Positions 48,662 to 57,452 of a stretch of 64,000 bases of DNA are shown here, piece by piece; the first letter of the stretch is position 1; each line of letters starts with the position of its first letter. Origin of the DNA: Bacteroides acidifaciens (GTDB taxonomy: Bacteria; Bacteroidota; Bacteroidia; Bacteroidales; Bacteroidaceae); contig NZ_CAEUHO010000004.1 in the NCBI RefSeq assembly GCF_903181435.1, positions 558,001-622,000 on the forward strand, in the 5' to 3' direction. The notes below the pieces were generated by a model. That model ran no database searches. It saw only the letters and a list, made by a program, of their open reading frames with translations, and was not told the DNA's origin. Both the position numbers and the translations under genes were made by a program.

Positions 48662-49747
48662 TTACCAGGGTTTTTGTGACATTCCCCCTGTTGACGGCTT
48701 ATATGCACCATTATTCAAATATCTTTCAAGCTCTTGGATTTCTGAAGGAGTAAGTTGCCTGTTATTTCCATCAAATACGACATCGTCCAATTCTCTGTAA
48801 ACGTCTGTTCGAGCTTTATATGGTAAATAAAAATAGTTGATGAACATTCGGTCTAAATCAGATAACTCTGTATTAACTGGAAGTTCATTATCGCTTTTAT
48901 CTGTGATGGTTTTAGCTCCATTGGCACTAAAATCATAAGAACTGGCTAAAGTGATTGAGTTCCAGTCAAATGAACCACGTGCATAATAATTTTGAGTAAT
49001 CTTGTCGAAATGGAATCTATTAGCTGATTGAATATTATTTGTGTAAATATTAATATAAGTATCTCTGTCATACCTTTGTTGCTCATTATACATACCAGCG
49101 GCATTACATAATGCATGTTTGACAAAGCCCACAACACCGTCAATTGTATAATCATTGAAATTGTTTTTCATATCCCAAGATATATTTATATATTGCTCTC
49201 CTCCTATACGTCCCACATAAGATGAGCCGAATTGTCCTAGTGGGGCCATTTGTATCCGGACGTTAGGATATGTAAATCCATAGTTTGGATCCGTTACAGG
49301 ATCGTCAATGGCATTATAAAACCTTATATTTGTTTGTTTTTCAATTTCTGATATAGCTTTGATTACACAAGAACGTAATGGCGCTTCATCATAATCTTCA
49401 ATATTTCCTATAATTAGTCTTATCATGGTCCAAAAACGATTTTGTTGAGGATTCACGCCGAATCCTCTTGTTTGTGATTCTGGTAATAATGGTTTAAACA
49501 CTCCGGCTGTAGAAGCAAGTGTGGGGTCAATAAGAGTATTAGAAGAATTGTCTAATTCATTCTCCAAATACGGACTTCCTGTTTTTTCCCAATTAGCCAA
49601 TTGTTGTTGTGTGTATACAGTTTCATAAATGGCTTTTGGTTCATTGCCAGCATTTTTTTGTTCAGTTGTAGTGTACGTGTCATCACTACAAGAAGAGATT
49701 AGCCCGATAACCACAATGGCTTGCAGATAAAATTTGATGTTTTTCAT
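48662..49747 (-). CDS. Astacin-like (M12A) lipoprotein with a destroyed active site
   Basis: A 361-residue lipoprotein. The lipobox is LISSC (Cys20), followed by SDD, an acidic stretch like Bacteroidetes surface-export signals. The fold markers of an astacin domain are clear: SEIEKQTNIRFYN (~133-145), SSYVGRIGGEQYINIS (~175-190) and NEQQRYDRDTYI (~221-232). The expected zinc motif HExxHxxGxxH instead reads HALCNAAGMYN at 211-221: the first His is kept, the catalytic Glu is Ala, and the second and third His are Asn. The Met-turn (SIMHY in relatives) reads SITLA. It is therefore a pseudo-protease, perhaps a binding protein. It lies in an operon with lipoproteins and a large hydrolase. Confidence 0.82.
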   Translation of the reverse strand: MKNIKFYLQAIVVIGLISSCSDDTYTTTEQKNAGNEPKAIYETVYTQQQLANWEKTGSPYLENELDNSSNTLIDPTLASTAGVFKPLLPESQTRGFGVNPQQNRFWTMIRLIIGNIEDYDEAPLRSCVIKAISEIEKQTNIRFYNAIDDPVTDPNYGFTYPNVRIQMAPLGQFGSSYVGRIGGEQYINISWDMKNNFNDYTIDGVVGFVKHALCNAAGMYNEQQRYDRDTYINIYTNNIQSANRFHFDKITQNYYARGSFDWNSITLASSYDFSANGAKTITDKSDNELPVNTELSDLDRMFINYFYLPYKARTDVYRELDDVVFDGNNRQLTPSEIQELERYLNNGAYKPSTGGMSQKPW

Positions 49748-49790
49748 ATCTATAAAATTTAAATGTTGATAATATAGAGAATGATATTTG

Positions 49791-50123
49791 TTAGTGTTCT
49801 TTATTATCCTTGTTCATGTTTGAGACAATTTCAACATACTTCTGATACATTTTATCAGATATTGATAATTGCTTTGCTTCTTCAAGTGATAAATCCAAAA
49901 CATAAATTGAGTTTTTATAGATGATTCTATCTGATATAATCAAATCTGAATTTGTTTGCATCATATATTTTATATTTAAACTATCTTCCGGGAGTTCACC
50001 AACGGTTTTAGTTGAATCGACTTCCGCTGCATTGCCATTAAACGGTTTGTCTGGCAAGATATCATTGTCTGCGCATGACGCAATCAATATGATAAACATT
50101 AATGTTTGAATTATTTTTTTCAT
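49791..50123 (-). CDS. Small lipoprotein, unknown function
   Basis: A 110-residue lipoprotein with signal MKKIIQTLMFIILIASC (Cys17) and then an acidic start (ADNDILPD). The mature part is short, with a predicted helix near the C terminus (SLEEAKQLSISDKMYQKYVEIV). No family is recognised. It lies 43 bp upstream of the pseudo-astacin gene and 10 bp downstream of the next lipoprotein, so it is in the same operon. Confidence 0.75.
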   Translation of the reverse strand: MKKIIQTLMFIILIASCADNDILPDKPFNGNAAEVDSTKTVGELPEDSLNIKYMMQTNSDLIISDRIIYKNSIYVLDLSLEEAKQLSISDKMYQKYVEIVSNMNKDNKEH

Positions 50124-50133
50124 AATAATGAAT

Positions 50134-50706
50134 TTATTGGTGTTTTTCTACTATAACTTGGAAGTTTCCTTCTAAAATTAATGGCTTGCATGCATTATCA
50201 CCGATGTCTTTTGTTTCAGCTCTTAGTTTGCCGAACATCTCATTCTGCGTTTCATCATAAGAAGATATTATCATATACCCCTCGCCAAAACAGGTGTTCC
50301 AAGTTTGCATATTTGTAATTTCTAAATAAGATGTCCTATGTAGGAATATATCTTCTGTTTCTGAAGGAATGGAAAATGTAAGTTTTTTGTTAATCATATC
50401 TGGTGTAAAATTCCAGATAGTGCATCTGACATCATATTGGGGCCATTCTTTTGTATCATCTTTAGGTACTAAAGACGAATAAAAAATTAATTGACTGCTC
50501 CCATCGTAATTTGAGTAATAATCCATATTGGGCGTATAACTCTGCCACGGCAGAAATACCTCCGGGTTATCGAAATATGGAATATTGTTAATAGTGCATT
50601 CAAACTTATGCCAAAATCGCAAAGCTCCATCTTTTTTGCATCCGTATAATAAAATAGAAGCAGATGTAATAATTATTGAGCAGATAATTTTGTTTATGTA
50701 TTTCAT
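50134..50706 (-). CDS. Lipoprotein, unknown function (possibly DUF5025-like)
   Basis: A 190-residue lipoprotein: hydrophobic N terminus with lipobox LLYGC (Cys23) followed by KKDG. The mature domain is strand-rich (FECTINNIPYF, DVRCTIWNFTPDMINKKLTF, EGYMIISSYDETQNEMFGKL, LEGNFQVIVEK), resembling small beta-sandwich lipoproteins such as DUF5025, but I am not sure of that match. It follows the large hydrolase by 5 bp, indicating tight coupling. Confidence 0.75.
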   Translation of the reverse strand: MKYINKIICSIIITSASILLYGCKKDGALRFWHKFECTINNIPYFDNPEVFLPWQSYTPNMDYYSNYDGSSQLIFYSSLVPKDDTKEWPQYDVRCTIWNFTPDMINKKLTFSIPSETEDIFLHRTSYLEITNMQTWNTCFGEGYMIISSYDETQNEMFGKLRAETKDIGDNACKPLILEGNFQVIVEKHQ

Positions 50707-50711
50707 GTCTT

Positions 50712-53700
50712 TTAATTATTAGGATAGTTAGACTTATACATTATTGTAAAAGGTGTTTGTTGTACGATTTCACCATCGAAGTTAAGAAGCTGCAATTTGT
50801 AAATCATAACCTTCCCGTCTGGAGATGAAAGAATGCGTTCTTTTTCAGATGGTGGTATTATGTCACGTATATACCCTTTTCTTTTCCACGGAATTCCTCT
50901 CGGCACATTCTCATCATTTATGACAATTGCGGCAACAGGACTCCATTCAGCATTAGAGAACTCATCATAAGTCTCGTCTCTATATTTTAAAGGCATGGTC
51001 ACAAAATCATAAAATAACTCTATGCCTTTGTCATTAAACAAACGCCCGTCTTTATTAAAGACTAATGTCTTATAAGTTAAATCATAGATATCCTGTCCGG
51101 AAATTCTAACAAATAGCGGAGCACTCTCATTACCTTCGGAATCTATGATTTTTAAATAAACAGTTGTGTTGTCATTATCTTCCAGAGTGCTTATATGAAG
51201 TTCCGCTGATTCGGATGTAAACCAAACTAACGGTTGGTCGTTTGTTTTAATTCCCCATTTGTACAGCAGAACATTCTTGTATTTATTCAAGAATTCTGCA
51301 TATTGCGAATCAATACATTTTGATTTTATTTCGTAAAATCCGGGCTTTCTAATTGCATCTTCCAAGACAAATCTCGGAGTACCCACCATGACTTCGATGC
51401 TGGATTCTAATGAGTTTCCTCCTTTGGCAGTGATACGTACGATACCATTGCCGGTTACTGTAAGAATCCCGCTTTGATCTATTGTTGCTATGTCCGGATT
51501 ATTTGTACTCCACTCAATATTATATATATTCTTGCTGTTTACGATATATCGAGAGCCGTTAAAACCCTGTTTAGGTCCTATTATACCAAAGTCTAATTGG
51601 GCGTTGAGCCATTCAAGTACTAGTGGAGGTAAATCAATGTGTTTACTTGACAGACCTGCAAACTTGTATATATTTGCGCCAAAAGGGCTGTTGTCGATGT
51701 CAGGACTTTGGAGGAACATATTGGGGGTCGGATTCTGCTGTCCATGTCCAACGCATAAAGCACTGGATGTTGGTATAAACGGAATTGAATTCCACATTGA
51801 TACATTATAGTCATATTTGCCTACAATAGGGATGCCGTCCTCTTGGTTTCCTTCTATCTTTTTTTTTGCTTCTGCTAAATCGTAGTATGAACTAGGATAA
51901 GTATCATAAAGCAAATTGCTATTCATGTGGGCTGCATAAGAGAATATGGTATGTCCTACATCGACTAGCCATAAACACTTCTTGATATATCTCAAATGAA
52001 TATCGGTAACTTTTCCACCTAATGAAGTTCCCGGATTTATTTCTACCAAACCTTTAATTGTAGTTTTTCCGGGAACAAGGTTTAGAAGCCCAACCCATAT
52101 ATCGTTTAATCCCCATGCTAAAACGGGACTAGTCAACCATCTGACTAAGGGAATGAGACCGATTAAGTCAGAAGATGCTGAAAAATCAACTTTTAAATAT
52201 GATGTTGGTAATGTGTTTACGAAATAGCTTCCGTTAGCTATAGCCAGCATTCTGAATTCACGCCCATTATCACCTCGTGGAAAGCCTAATGTTGCTAATT
52301 CGTTTTGCCATATATAATGCTCTGAATTATTTAATTCTCCTCCATAATCAACATAATTAACTAGCAGTTGTTTTGCAGCATGGCTATGAGCTATCTTTTC
52401 AATAGCTGTAAGCAATGTTCCACTATCGGCATATTTATCAGCAAAATGTCCTATCGTTTTTTTGTTTTCTAGAAATGAGCTCAGGCCATACAAAGCATAG
52501 AGGGCCCCCAGAGGTACATTGGCTCCCAAGTGTGGGGCGTCATGGCTAATATAAAGAGATACTTGATGTTCCATACCAGCATCCTCCATTTTTCTCAAAG
52601 CATACCTCGCTATCACTCCTCCCATGCTTTGTCCTAGTATTACATTTGTTGCTATATCTTCTTGGTTATCTTTTTGAGCATTAACCCATTGAATTACCTT
52701 TATGAGGGTATTTGCGTTTGCCTGAATATACTCTTCGCTGTAGTCCCAATCTACGTAAACAATATCATAATTAAGATATAAATCAGGGCAATATATGCCT
52801 TGATCTCTGATACAGTTGTTATAGAAGCTAGCCATTGTGGTACTTCCTTTATTGATGACTGTACCATCTTTCTTTCTTGTGCGGGGATCAAAACCTTCAA
52901 CAACAATAAAAGGTTTTTTAATTCGTCCTGTGTGATTGGATGGAGCATAGGCAACAAATACTTCTGCTTTAGTTTTCAAGCCTCTGTACGGTTCACCGGT
53001 TATTATTGCTTGAGGATAATTAAGATAGTAGTCGTTTGCCAAAGACCTAGTAAGTGTGTTACCGATAACCTGTATTTTAGTATGTGATAGTAATTGCTTA
53101 CCGTTTGTTAGGGTTATTCTTAGCTTGATATCTTTAGTTCCATCAGTTGTATAATTTTCTGTGATTGCACTACCTATATTGATTGATCTATAACCACTGC
53201 CGGTATCAATTTCTATTGTTCTGCAAGAAAGATTAGTGAACCAACAATTTGGATCTAATTTAAATGATACCGATGATGAAGTCAGGATGCTATCTTGACC
53301 GCAAAATCCAACTACATATCGAGTTTCATAAGGGTTTTGCCATGTGCCATTCTTGTAATTATCACTTACTTTTCCATCATTATATTGGATGAGATTATCT
53401 GTAAGTGCATTAGCTTTGATTACTGAATATTGATAGGCTAAAGCACTTATCGTTAATGTGCTAGGACTGCTGCTGGCGCTATTCTGTTTAACCAATATGT
53501 TTCCAACGTCTTCAAAGGGTTTTATGGTAACAGCAGAGGATCTGATTGTGCGGAGTAACATTTCATAAGTCTGCCTATCTATGCTATTTGTTTCGGTCAA
53601 ACTGGAACCGTCGAAACGATCCATGTCTACCAGTTCAAAAGCGAAGTCACGTAACAAACCGTGTGGAACTTTCGATTTATCTAAAGTTCCGAACATGTTA

Positions 53701-53813
53701 TCAAGGAAAGTGCGTACTTTTTCATTTTCTTCCACAGCTTGTCCATATGCGCGAGCAACGCTGGTTATAATTAATAGGAGAATAATCCCGTAACGGATAA
53801 TAATTTTTCTCAT
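50712..53813 (-). CDS. Large secreted alpha/beta hydrolase (PGAP1/lipase-like)
   Basis: A 1033-residue exported protein (signal peptide ~1-24, ending AYGQ). The N-terminal ~290 residues are beta-rich. An alpha/beta-hydrolase domain follows: KKPFIVVEGFDPRTRKKDG at ~299-317, a GXSXG nucleophile elbow ILGQSMGGVIARYAL with Ser396, and YISHDAPHLGANVPLGA at ~421-437, as in PGAP1-type esterases and lipases. An Ig-like (Big_2-type) domain lies at about 750-830 (IATIDQSGILTVTGNGIVRITAKGG without its ends), then a C-terminal beta region. I could not fix the catalytic Asp and His. It is first of five closely spaced genes. The substrate is unknown (lipid ester or acyl-glycan). Confidence 0.85.
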   Translation of the reverse strand: MRKIIIRYGIILLLIITSVARAYGQAVEENEKVRTFLDNMFGTLDKSKVPHGLLRDFAFELVDMDRFDGSSLTETNSIDRQTYEMLLRTIRSSAVTIKPFEDVGNILVKQNSASSSPSTLTISALAYQYSVIKANALTDNLIQYNDGKVSDNYKNGTWQNPYETRYVVGFCGQDSILTSSSVSFKLDPNCWFTNLSCRTIEIDTGSGYRSINIGSAITENYTTDGTKDIKLRITLTNGKQLLSHTKIQVIGNTLTRSLANDYYLNYPQAIITGEPYRGLKTKAEVFVAYAPSNHTGRIKKPFIVVEGFDPRTRKKDGTVINKGSTTMASFYNNCIRDQGIYCPDLYLNYDIVYVDWDYSEEYIQANANTLIKVIQWVNAQKDNQEDIATNVILGQSMGGVIARYALRKMEDAGMEHQVSLYISHDAPHLGANVPLGALYALYGLSSFLENKKTIGHFADKYADSGTLLTAIEKIAHSHAAKQLLVNYVDYGGELNNSEHYIWQNELATLGFPRGDNGREFRMLAIANGSYFVNTLPTSYLKVDFSASSDLIGLIPLVRWLTSPVLAWGLNDIWVGLLNLVPGKTTIKGLVEINPGTSLGGKVTDIHLRYIKKCLWLVDVGHTIFSYAAHMNSNLLYDTYPSSYYDLAEAKKKIEGNQEDGIPIVGKYDYNVSMWNSIPFIPTSSALCVGHGQQNPTPNMFLQSPDIDNSPFGANIYKFAGLSSKHIDLPPLVLEWLNAQLDFGIIGPKQGFNGSRYIVNSKNIYNIEWSTNNPDIATIDQSGILTVTGNGIVRITAKGGNSLESSIEVMVGTPRFVLEDAIRKPGFYEIKSKCIDSQYAEFLNKYKNVLLYKWGIKTNDQPLVWFTSESAELHISTLEDNDNTTVYLKIIDSEGNESAPLFVRISGQDIYDLTYKTLVFNKDGRLFNDKGIELFYDFVTMPLKYRDETYDEFSNAEWSPVAAIVINDENVPRGIPWKRKGYIRDIIPPSEKERILSSPDGKVMIYKLQLLNFDGEIVQQTPFTIMYKSNYPNN

Positions 53814-53879
53814 AATTCAATTTTGATTAAGGTTGAACTGTATGTGTTAACGTCCTCTGTGCAATATTTGAAATATCAG

Positions 53880-54248
53880 CTATTCGATATCAAACTCTCC
53901 AATGAGAGTCATGTTTTCTTCTATATAAAGAAGTTCATAATGACCGGTTTGGTAGTCTTCTAAATTAATCTTGTAAGTTTCTTGCTCATTAGGAGCCAAT
54001 AACACATCTTGGAAGATAATATTTCCCTGCTGATCCTTTACTTGGAAAGTGACTTGGCCATTGATGTTTTCAAGGAAACGGACTTCAATAGAGTGCTCGT
54101 CTTGGATAGCTTCTATTGGGATAGAATTAGGTGTTTTTTGGCATTTATGCCATCTTATAATTTTAGTTCTTTGTGTTGATAGACTATTGGCTTCTATTAT
54201 CATGAATGGAATGCCAATTAATAATAGTAAAATGCTTAGTTTTCTCAT
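53880..54248 (-). CDS. DUF3244 exported protein
   Basis: A 122-residue protein with a signal peptide (MRKLSILLLLIGIPFMIIEA) and a DUF3244-type small beta-sandwich: HSIEVRFLENINGQVTFQVK, DQQGNIIFQDVLLAPN and the C-terminal GHYELLYIEENMTLIGEFDIE. DUF3244 proteins resemble C-terminal sorting or Ig-like modules and occur in many Bacteroides; function is unknown. It lies between the TPR-HTH regulator gene (161 bp upstream) and the hydrolase gene (66 bp downstream). Confidence 0.82.
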   Translation of the reverse strand: MRKLSILLLLIGIPFMIIEANSLSTQRTKIIRWHKCQKTPNSIPIEAIQDEHSIEVRFLENINGQVTFQVKDQQGNIIFQDVLLAPNEQETYKINLEDYQTGHYELLYIEENMTLIGEFDIE

Positions 54249-54409
54249 ATCTTTAATTGTTTTTTTGCAAATTTATAGAGAAATGAGAGGGAATGCAAAT
54301 AAAAGAAATTTTTCAGCGTGGACAAATGGCGCTTGATAATCAGCTGCTTATGGTGTTTTGCGTGGACATCCTTTTATGCTGCTGATTATTTCTTCCTGAA
54401 AAGAGGATA

Positions 54410-56107
54410 TTAGTGCATGTTTTCAATTAAATACTCATATAATGTAGCATTATTATCTGGTAATATTATATTCAGTTTTTGTCTAAGTCTGAGTCTTTTT
54501 TTTCTTACTGAGTCAACTGTAATGTTTAGTAACTTTGCTTCTGTGTTAGTGTCAAACCCTGATATATATAAACAGCAATATAGAAAATCTTGTTCTGATA
54601 AAGCTGGGCATAGACTGTATATATATTTATGAAGATTTGGGTAGATATGTGTTATTTCATCTGCAATAAGTTTCCAATGTTTTTCTGTTATTAATGGCTT
54701 GTTATTTCTAGGCTTATTTTGGTTGGCTAGATGTATTAGTTCTTTATGTAAAGGTGAATTCTCTAGAATTTTACTTTGCAATTGTTTATAGTTGGTGGTT
54801 AGGATACTTATTTCTTCCTGCATTTTATTATAGTTTTCATTTTTCTCTTTGAATGTATCTAATAATCTTTTTTTCTTTTCCAGTTCTAAGGAAACATAAA
54901 GCAAATCTGCCTTTATTCGGTTCAACTCTTCTTGTTGTCTTTGGATTTTCTCTTTTACTTTCTTTCGATATAGTAGATATCCTATTATTATTAGTAGTAG
55001 TATTCCAATACATATAACTAAAACTATAATGTAGCTTTGCTGTTTAATCTTTAATCTATCTATTTCTTTGCTGATTTTTAAATGATTATATTTGGACTCT
55101 ATGTTCAATATCTTAGATTGGTTATCAGCATATATGATTGAATCAGTTATTTCGACGTATTCTTTCAGATTAGTAAGAGCTTCTTTATAATTCTTTTCTT
55201 CATTATAGATTTGGTAGTATAAATATTTAATGCTGTATGTATACTTTGGATTATCTTGTGGTATTTTGGATAGTAGCTCTTTTGCTTTGTTAATAGCCCC
55301 CGATGCGATATATAAGTCTATCAGTGCCATATAATCGGGCATTGTTTCTCTTCCTGCCAATGCTTTGAGAAAGTATTCTTCAGCTTCATCGTATTTATTC
55401 TGCATTGCATAGATGTTTCCTAGAGTATTATTTATTGATGCGGTTACTTCTGTATTTTTAGTATTACGTGCAACAGAATCAGCTATAGTTAGAATTTTTA
55501 AAGCGCGTGATAACGAGTCTATGCATGCATATTCACGTCCCACGTCTCTTAAAGCACAGGCATAACTATCAATATTGTTTTCTTTTTTGAAGCATTCGGC
55601 GGCAGCCTTATATCTTTTAATGGCTTCTGTAAACATGAATTTTTCCCTATATAAATCGCCTATATAGCTATAGGTATATCCGGTGAGATTATTGAGCTTA
55701 TGTTTTTCAGCAATATCTAAGGCGTTGGTATAAATAGACATTGCTTTATCATAATCTCCATCAGCAAAATAGGAGCGACCGAGATAAATTAAGATTTGTG
55801 CTTGTTCGTTGGGAGTACCATGTGACGAATACCAGTCATAAGCCCTTTCAAACTGATAAGTAGGTAAAAGGTCATTGAAGATTTTATCTGTTACTTTGCC
55901 GGACAACATGCACCAGCGTGCAAACGTTCTGTTATCCAGTTCCTCAGGCGATGGTATACCTTTTAGAATATTCGATGCACTGTCAGGATTCGCTTCAATG
56001 ATTTTCTCAATTTTATCTAGCTGTTTATCAGAATCGGATGGTTGTCTATTGCATCCTGATACCAGAAATGTAGATATGAACAGTAGTATATAGATAAGCT
56101 TTCTCAT
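54410..56107 (-). CDS. TPR / transmembrane / HTH membrane-tethered regulator
   Basis: A 565-residue protein. The N terminus has a lipobox-like end (LVSGC, Cys19). TPR repeats fill about 100-330 (AQILIYLGRSYFADGDYDKA, NTLGNIYAMQNKYDEAEEYF), one transmembrane helix lies at ~359-380, and a long coiled coil at ~381-445. A C-terminal LuxR-like helix-turn-helix follows at ~503-545 (LSEQDFLYCCLYISGFDT, then EAKLLNITVDSVRKKRLRLR). The layout places TPRs in the periplasm and the HTH in the cytoplasm, so it can signal across the membrane in one polypeptide. It is upstream of and co-oriented with the lipoprotein/hydrolase operon, its likely target. Confidence 0.85.
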   Translation of the reverse strand: MRKLIYILLFISTFLVSGCNRQPSDSDKQLDKIEKIIEANPDSASNILKGIPSPEELDNRTFARWCMLSGKVTDKIFNDLLPTYQFERAYDWYSSHGTPNEQAQILIYLGRSYFADGDYDKAMSIYTNALDIAEKHKLNNLTGYTYSYIGDLYREKFMFTEAIKRYKAAAECFKKENNIDSYACALRDVGREYACIDSLSRALKILTIADSVARNTKNTEVTASINNTLGNIYAMQNKYDEAEEYFLKALAGRETMPDYMALIDLYIASGAINKAKELLSKIPQDNPKYTYSIKYLYYQIYNEEKNYKEALTNLKEYVEITDSIIYADNQSKILNIESKYNHLKISKEIDRLKIKQQSYIIVLVICIGILLLIIIGYLLYRKKVKEKIQRQQEELNRIKADLLYVSLELEKKKRLLDTFKEKNENYNKMQEEISILTTNYKQLQSKILENSPLHKELIHLANQNKPRNNKPLITEKHWKLIADEITHIYPNLHKYIYSLCPALSEQDFLYCCLYISGFDTNTEAKLLNITVDSVRKKRLRLRQKLNIILPDNNATLYEYLIENMH

Positions 56108-56223
56108 TAGTTTGTATTATTTTATTTGTAAAAGTAGCCTTTTTTCTGTATGATGTTATTGACACAGAGGATTATTCTTGAAAAATTATTTATATTTATC
56201 ATTTCAGTTATCTATAAATAAGC

Positions 56224-56372
56224 AGTGCATCCAATTCCTCGCTTGGAATGGATGCACTTAACACAAACAAAACAAACAAACAATAAAACGGCTTCTCAAG
56301 GGTTATGCCGTTTTATCGGGCATTTTGCATATAGTGGGAAACATTATATGCGAGAGGGCGAAAGCCCGCTCG
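56224..56372 (-). terminator. Hairpins ending the fimbrial operon
   Basis: Three hairpins lie in the 335-bp gap: AGTGCATCC/GGATGCACT (56224-56232 and 56250-56258, with inner ATTCC/GGAAT); AAAACGGC/GCCGTTTT (56285-56292 and 56307-56314), followed on the minus strand by a T-rich run; and a GAAA-tetraloop stem CGAG-GGGC/GCCC-CTCG (56351-56372). The middle one is the best terminator. Confidence 0.6.
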
Positions 56373-56442
56373 GGTACTTCACAGCAGCCTTTTTTTATAC
56401 ATCTCACCTGTATATTGTATATAAACTTATTTATCAGTCTCT

Positions 56443-57420
56443 TTACGACTCCAGTTCGGAATCATTCAGCCGTATACTCCACCCGTTTACTTTCATTCTC
56501 GGACATATCCGCGGGATTCCCGTAGTTGACGACTTGATGAAGAACAGGAGAGTGTAAGAATCCTGTCGGTCAAGATATTCTTGGTCGCCTATATTACCCA
56601 AATTATCAGGATAGATTTTCGATAGCAATAAATAGGGGGTGAGTGGCAGACGCAGGATCACCTGTCCGCTGGGGATATGCTTTATTGACAATGTCGTATC
56701 ATCTCCTTTCATGATGCGCAGTGTATTCAGTCTGGCATGAATGACGGGAATCTGTCGGGACATTACAGACACTTCCTGCCGATACGGCAGATAACAGACC
56801 GGAGTCGTGCCGACAGGAGTGTTTGTATAGTCTATTACGCCGTTGGCGGATTCCAAAGTGAAGGCGAAGTCCTCCTGTTGAAGGGGGAGATTGTCTTCAT
56901 CCTGAAGGATACACGAGAAATAATTCGTGTTTTTCACCAGTTCGGCGGTGACGACCTGATATTCCTCACTGATAGTAATATTTTCAAGGCTACTGTGAAA
57001 GAGCGCGTTTAGTTTCCTGTCGGACTGGTTCTTTTCGTCACATGCCAGCGATATGTTTAGGGATTTCCGTTCTGTCCGTTCAGCTTTGAGATTTGGGAGC
57101 TGATACGGATAGTCGGATACCCCTCCCCATATGAGCAGGTGATAAGTCCCTGCGGGAAACGGCACTCTTACCATGCAGTAGTCTTGATGTAATGTAATAC
57201 TGTCTACGTCCAGTCGATCCACATACTTGTCGTTCTTGTCGAAAGCAAGAATGGTGATGTCGCCTACTTGCGTAGACGCGGCGTCTACGTTCATCATATT
57301 GTGGGTGTACGAGATTTTCAGCCAAGTTCCTGTCGGGCAATCTGACAAGTCGTCGTTCACCCAGTCACAGGACGAGAACAACGCGACAACGCAAATAATA
57401 TGTAGTAGAAATGAACGCAT
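56443..57420 (-). CDS. FimB/Mfa2-family fimbrial anchor lipoprotein
   Basis: A 325-residue lipoprotein (lipobox LFSSC, Cys18, followed by DWVNDDLSDCP, a hallmark of Mfa2/FimB). Two transthyretin-like beta-sandwich domains follow (THNMMNVDAASTQVGDITIL; later YFSCILQDEDNLPLQQEDF). In Porphyromonas, Mfa2 anchors and terminates the short fimbria on the outer membrane. It is the last gene of the operon, 32 bp after Mfa1. The mature N terminus after Cys fits surface anchoring. Confidence 0.9.
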   Translation of the reverse strand: MRSFLLHIICVVALFSSCDWVNDDLSDCPTGTWLKISYTHNMMNVDAASTQVGDITILAFDKNDKYVDRLDVDSITLHQDYCMVRVPFPAGTYHLLIWGGVSDYPYQLPNLKAERTERKSLNISLACDEKNQSDRKLNALFHSSLENITISEEYQVVTAELVKNTNYFSCILQDEDNLPLQQEDFAFTLESANGVIDYTNTPVGTTPVCYLPYRQEVSVMSRQIPVIHARLNTLRIMKGDDTTLSIKHIPSGQVILRLPLTPYLLLSKIYPDNLGNIGDQEYLDRQDSYTLLFFIKSSTTGIPRICPRMKVNGWSIRLNDSELES

Positions 57421-57452
57421 TTAAATTGATTTTAGTTCAGACGGCCGGACGC

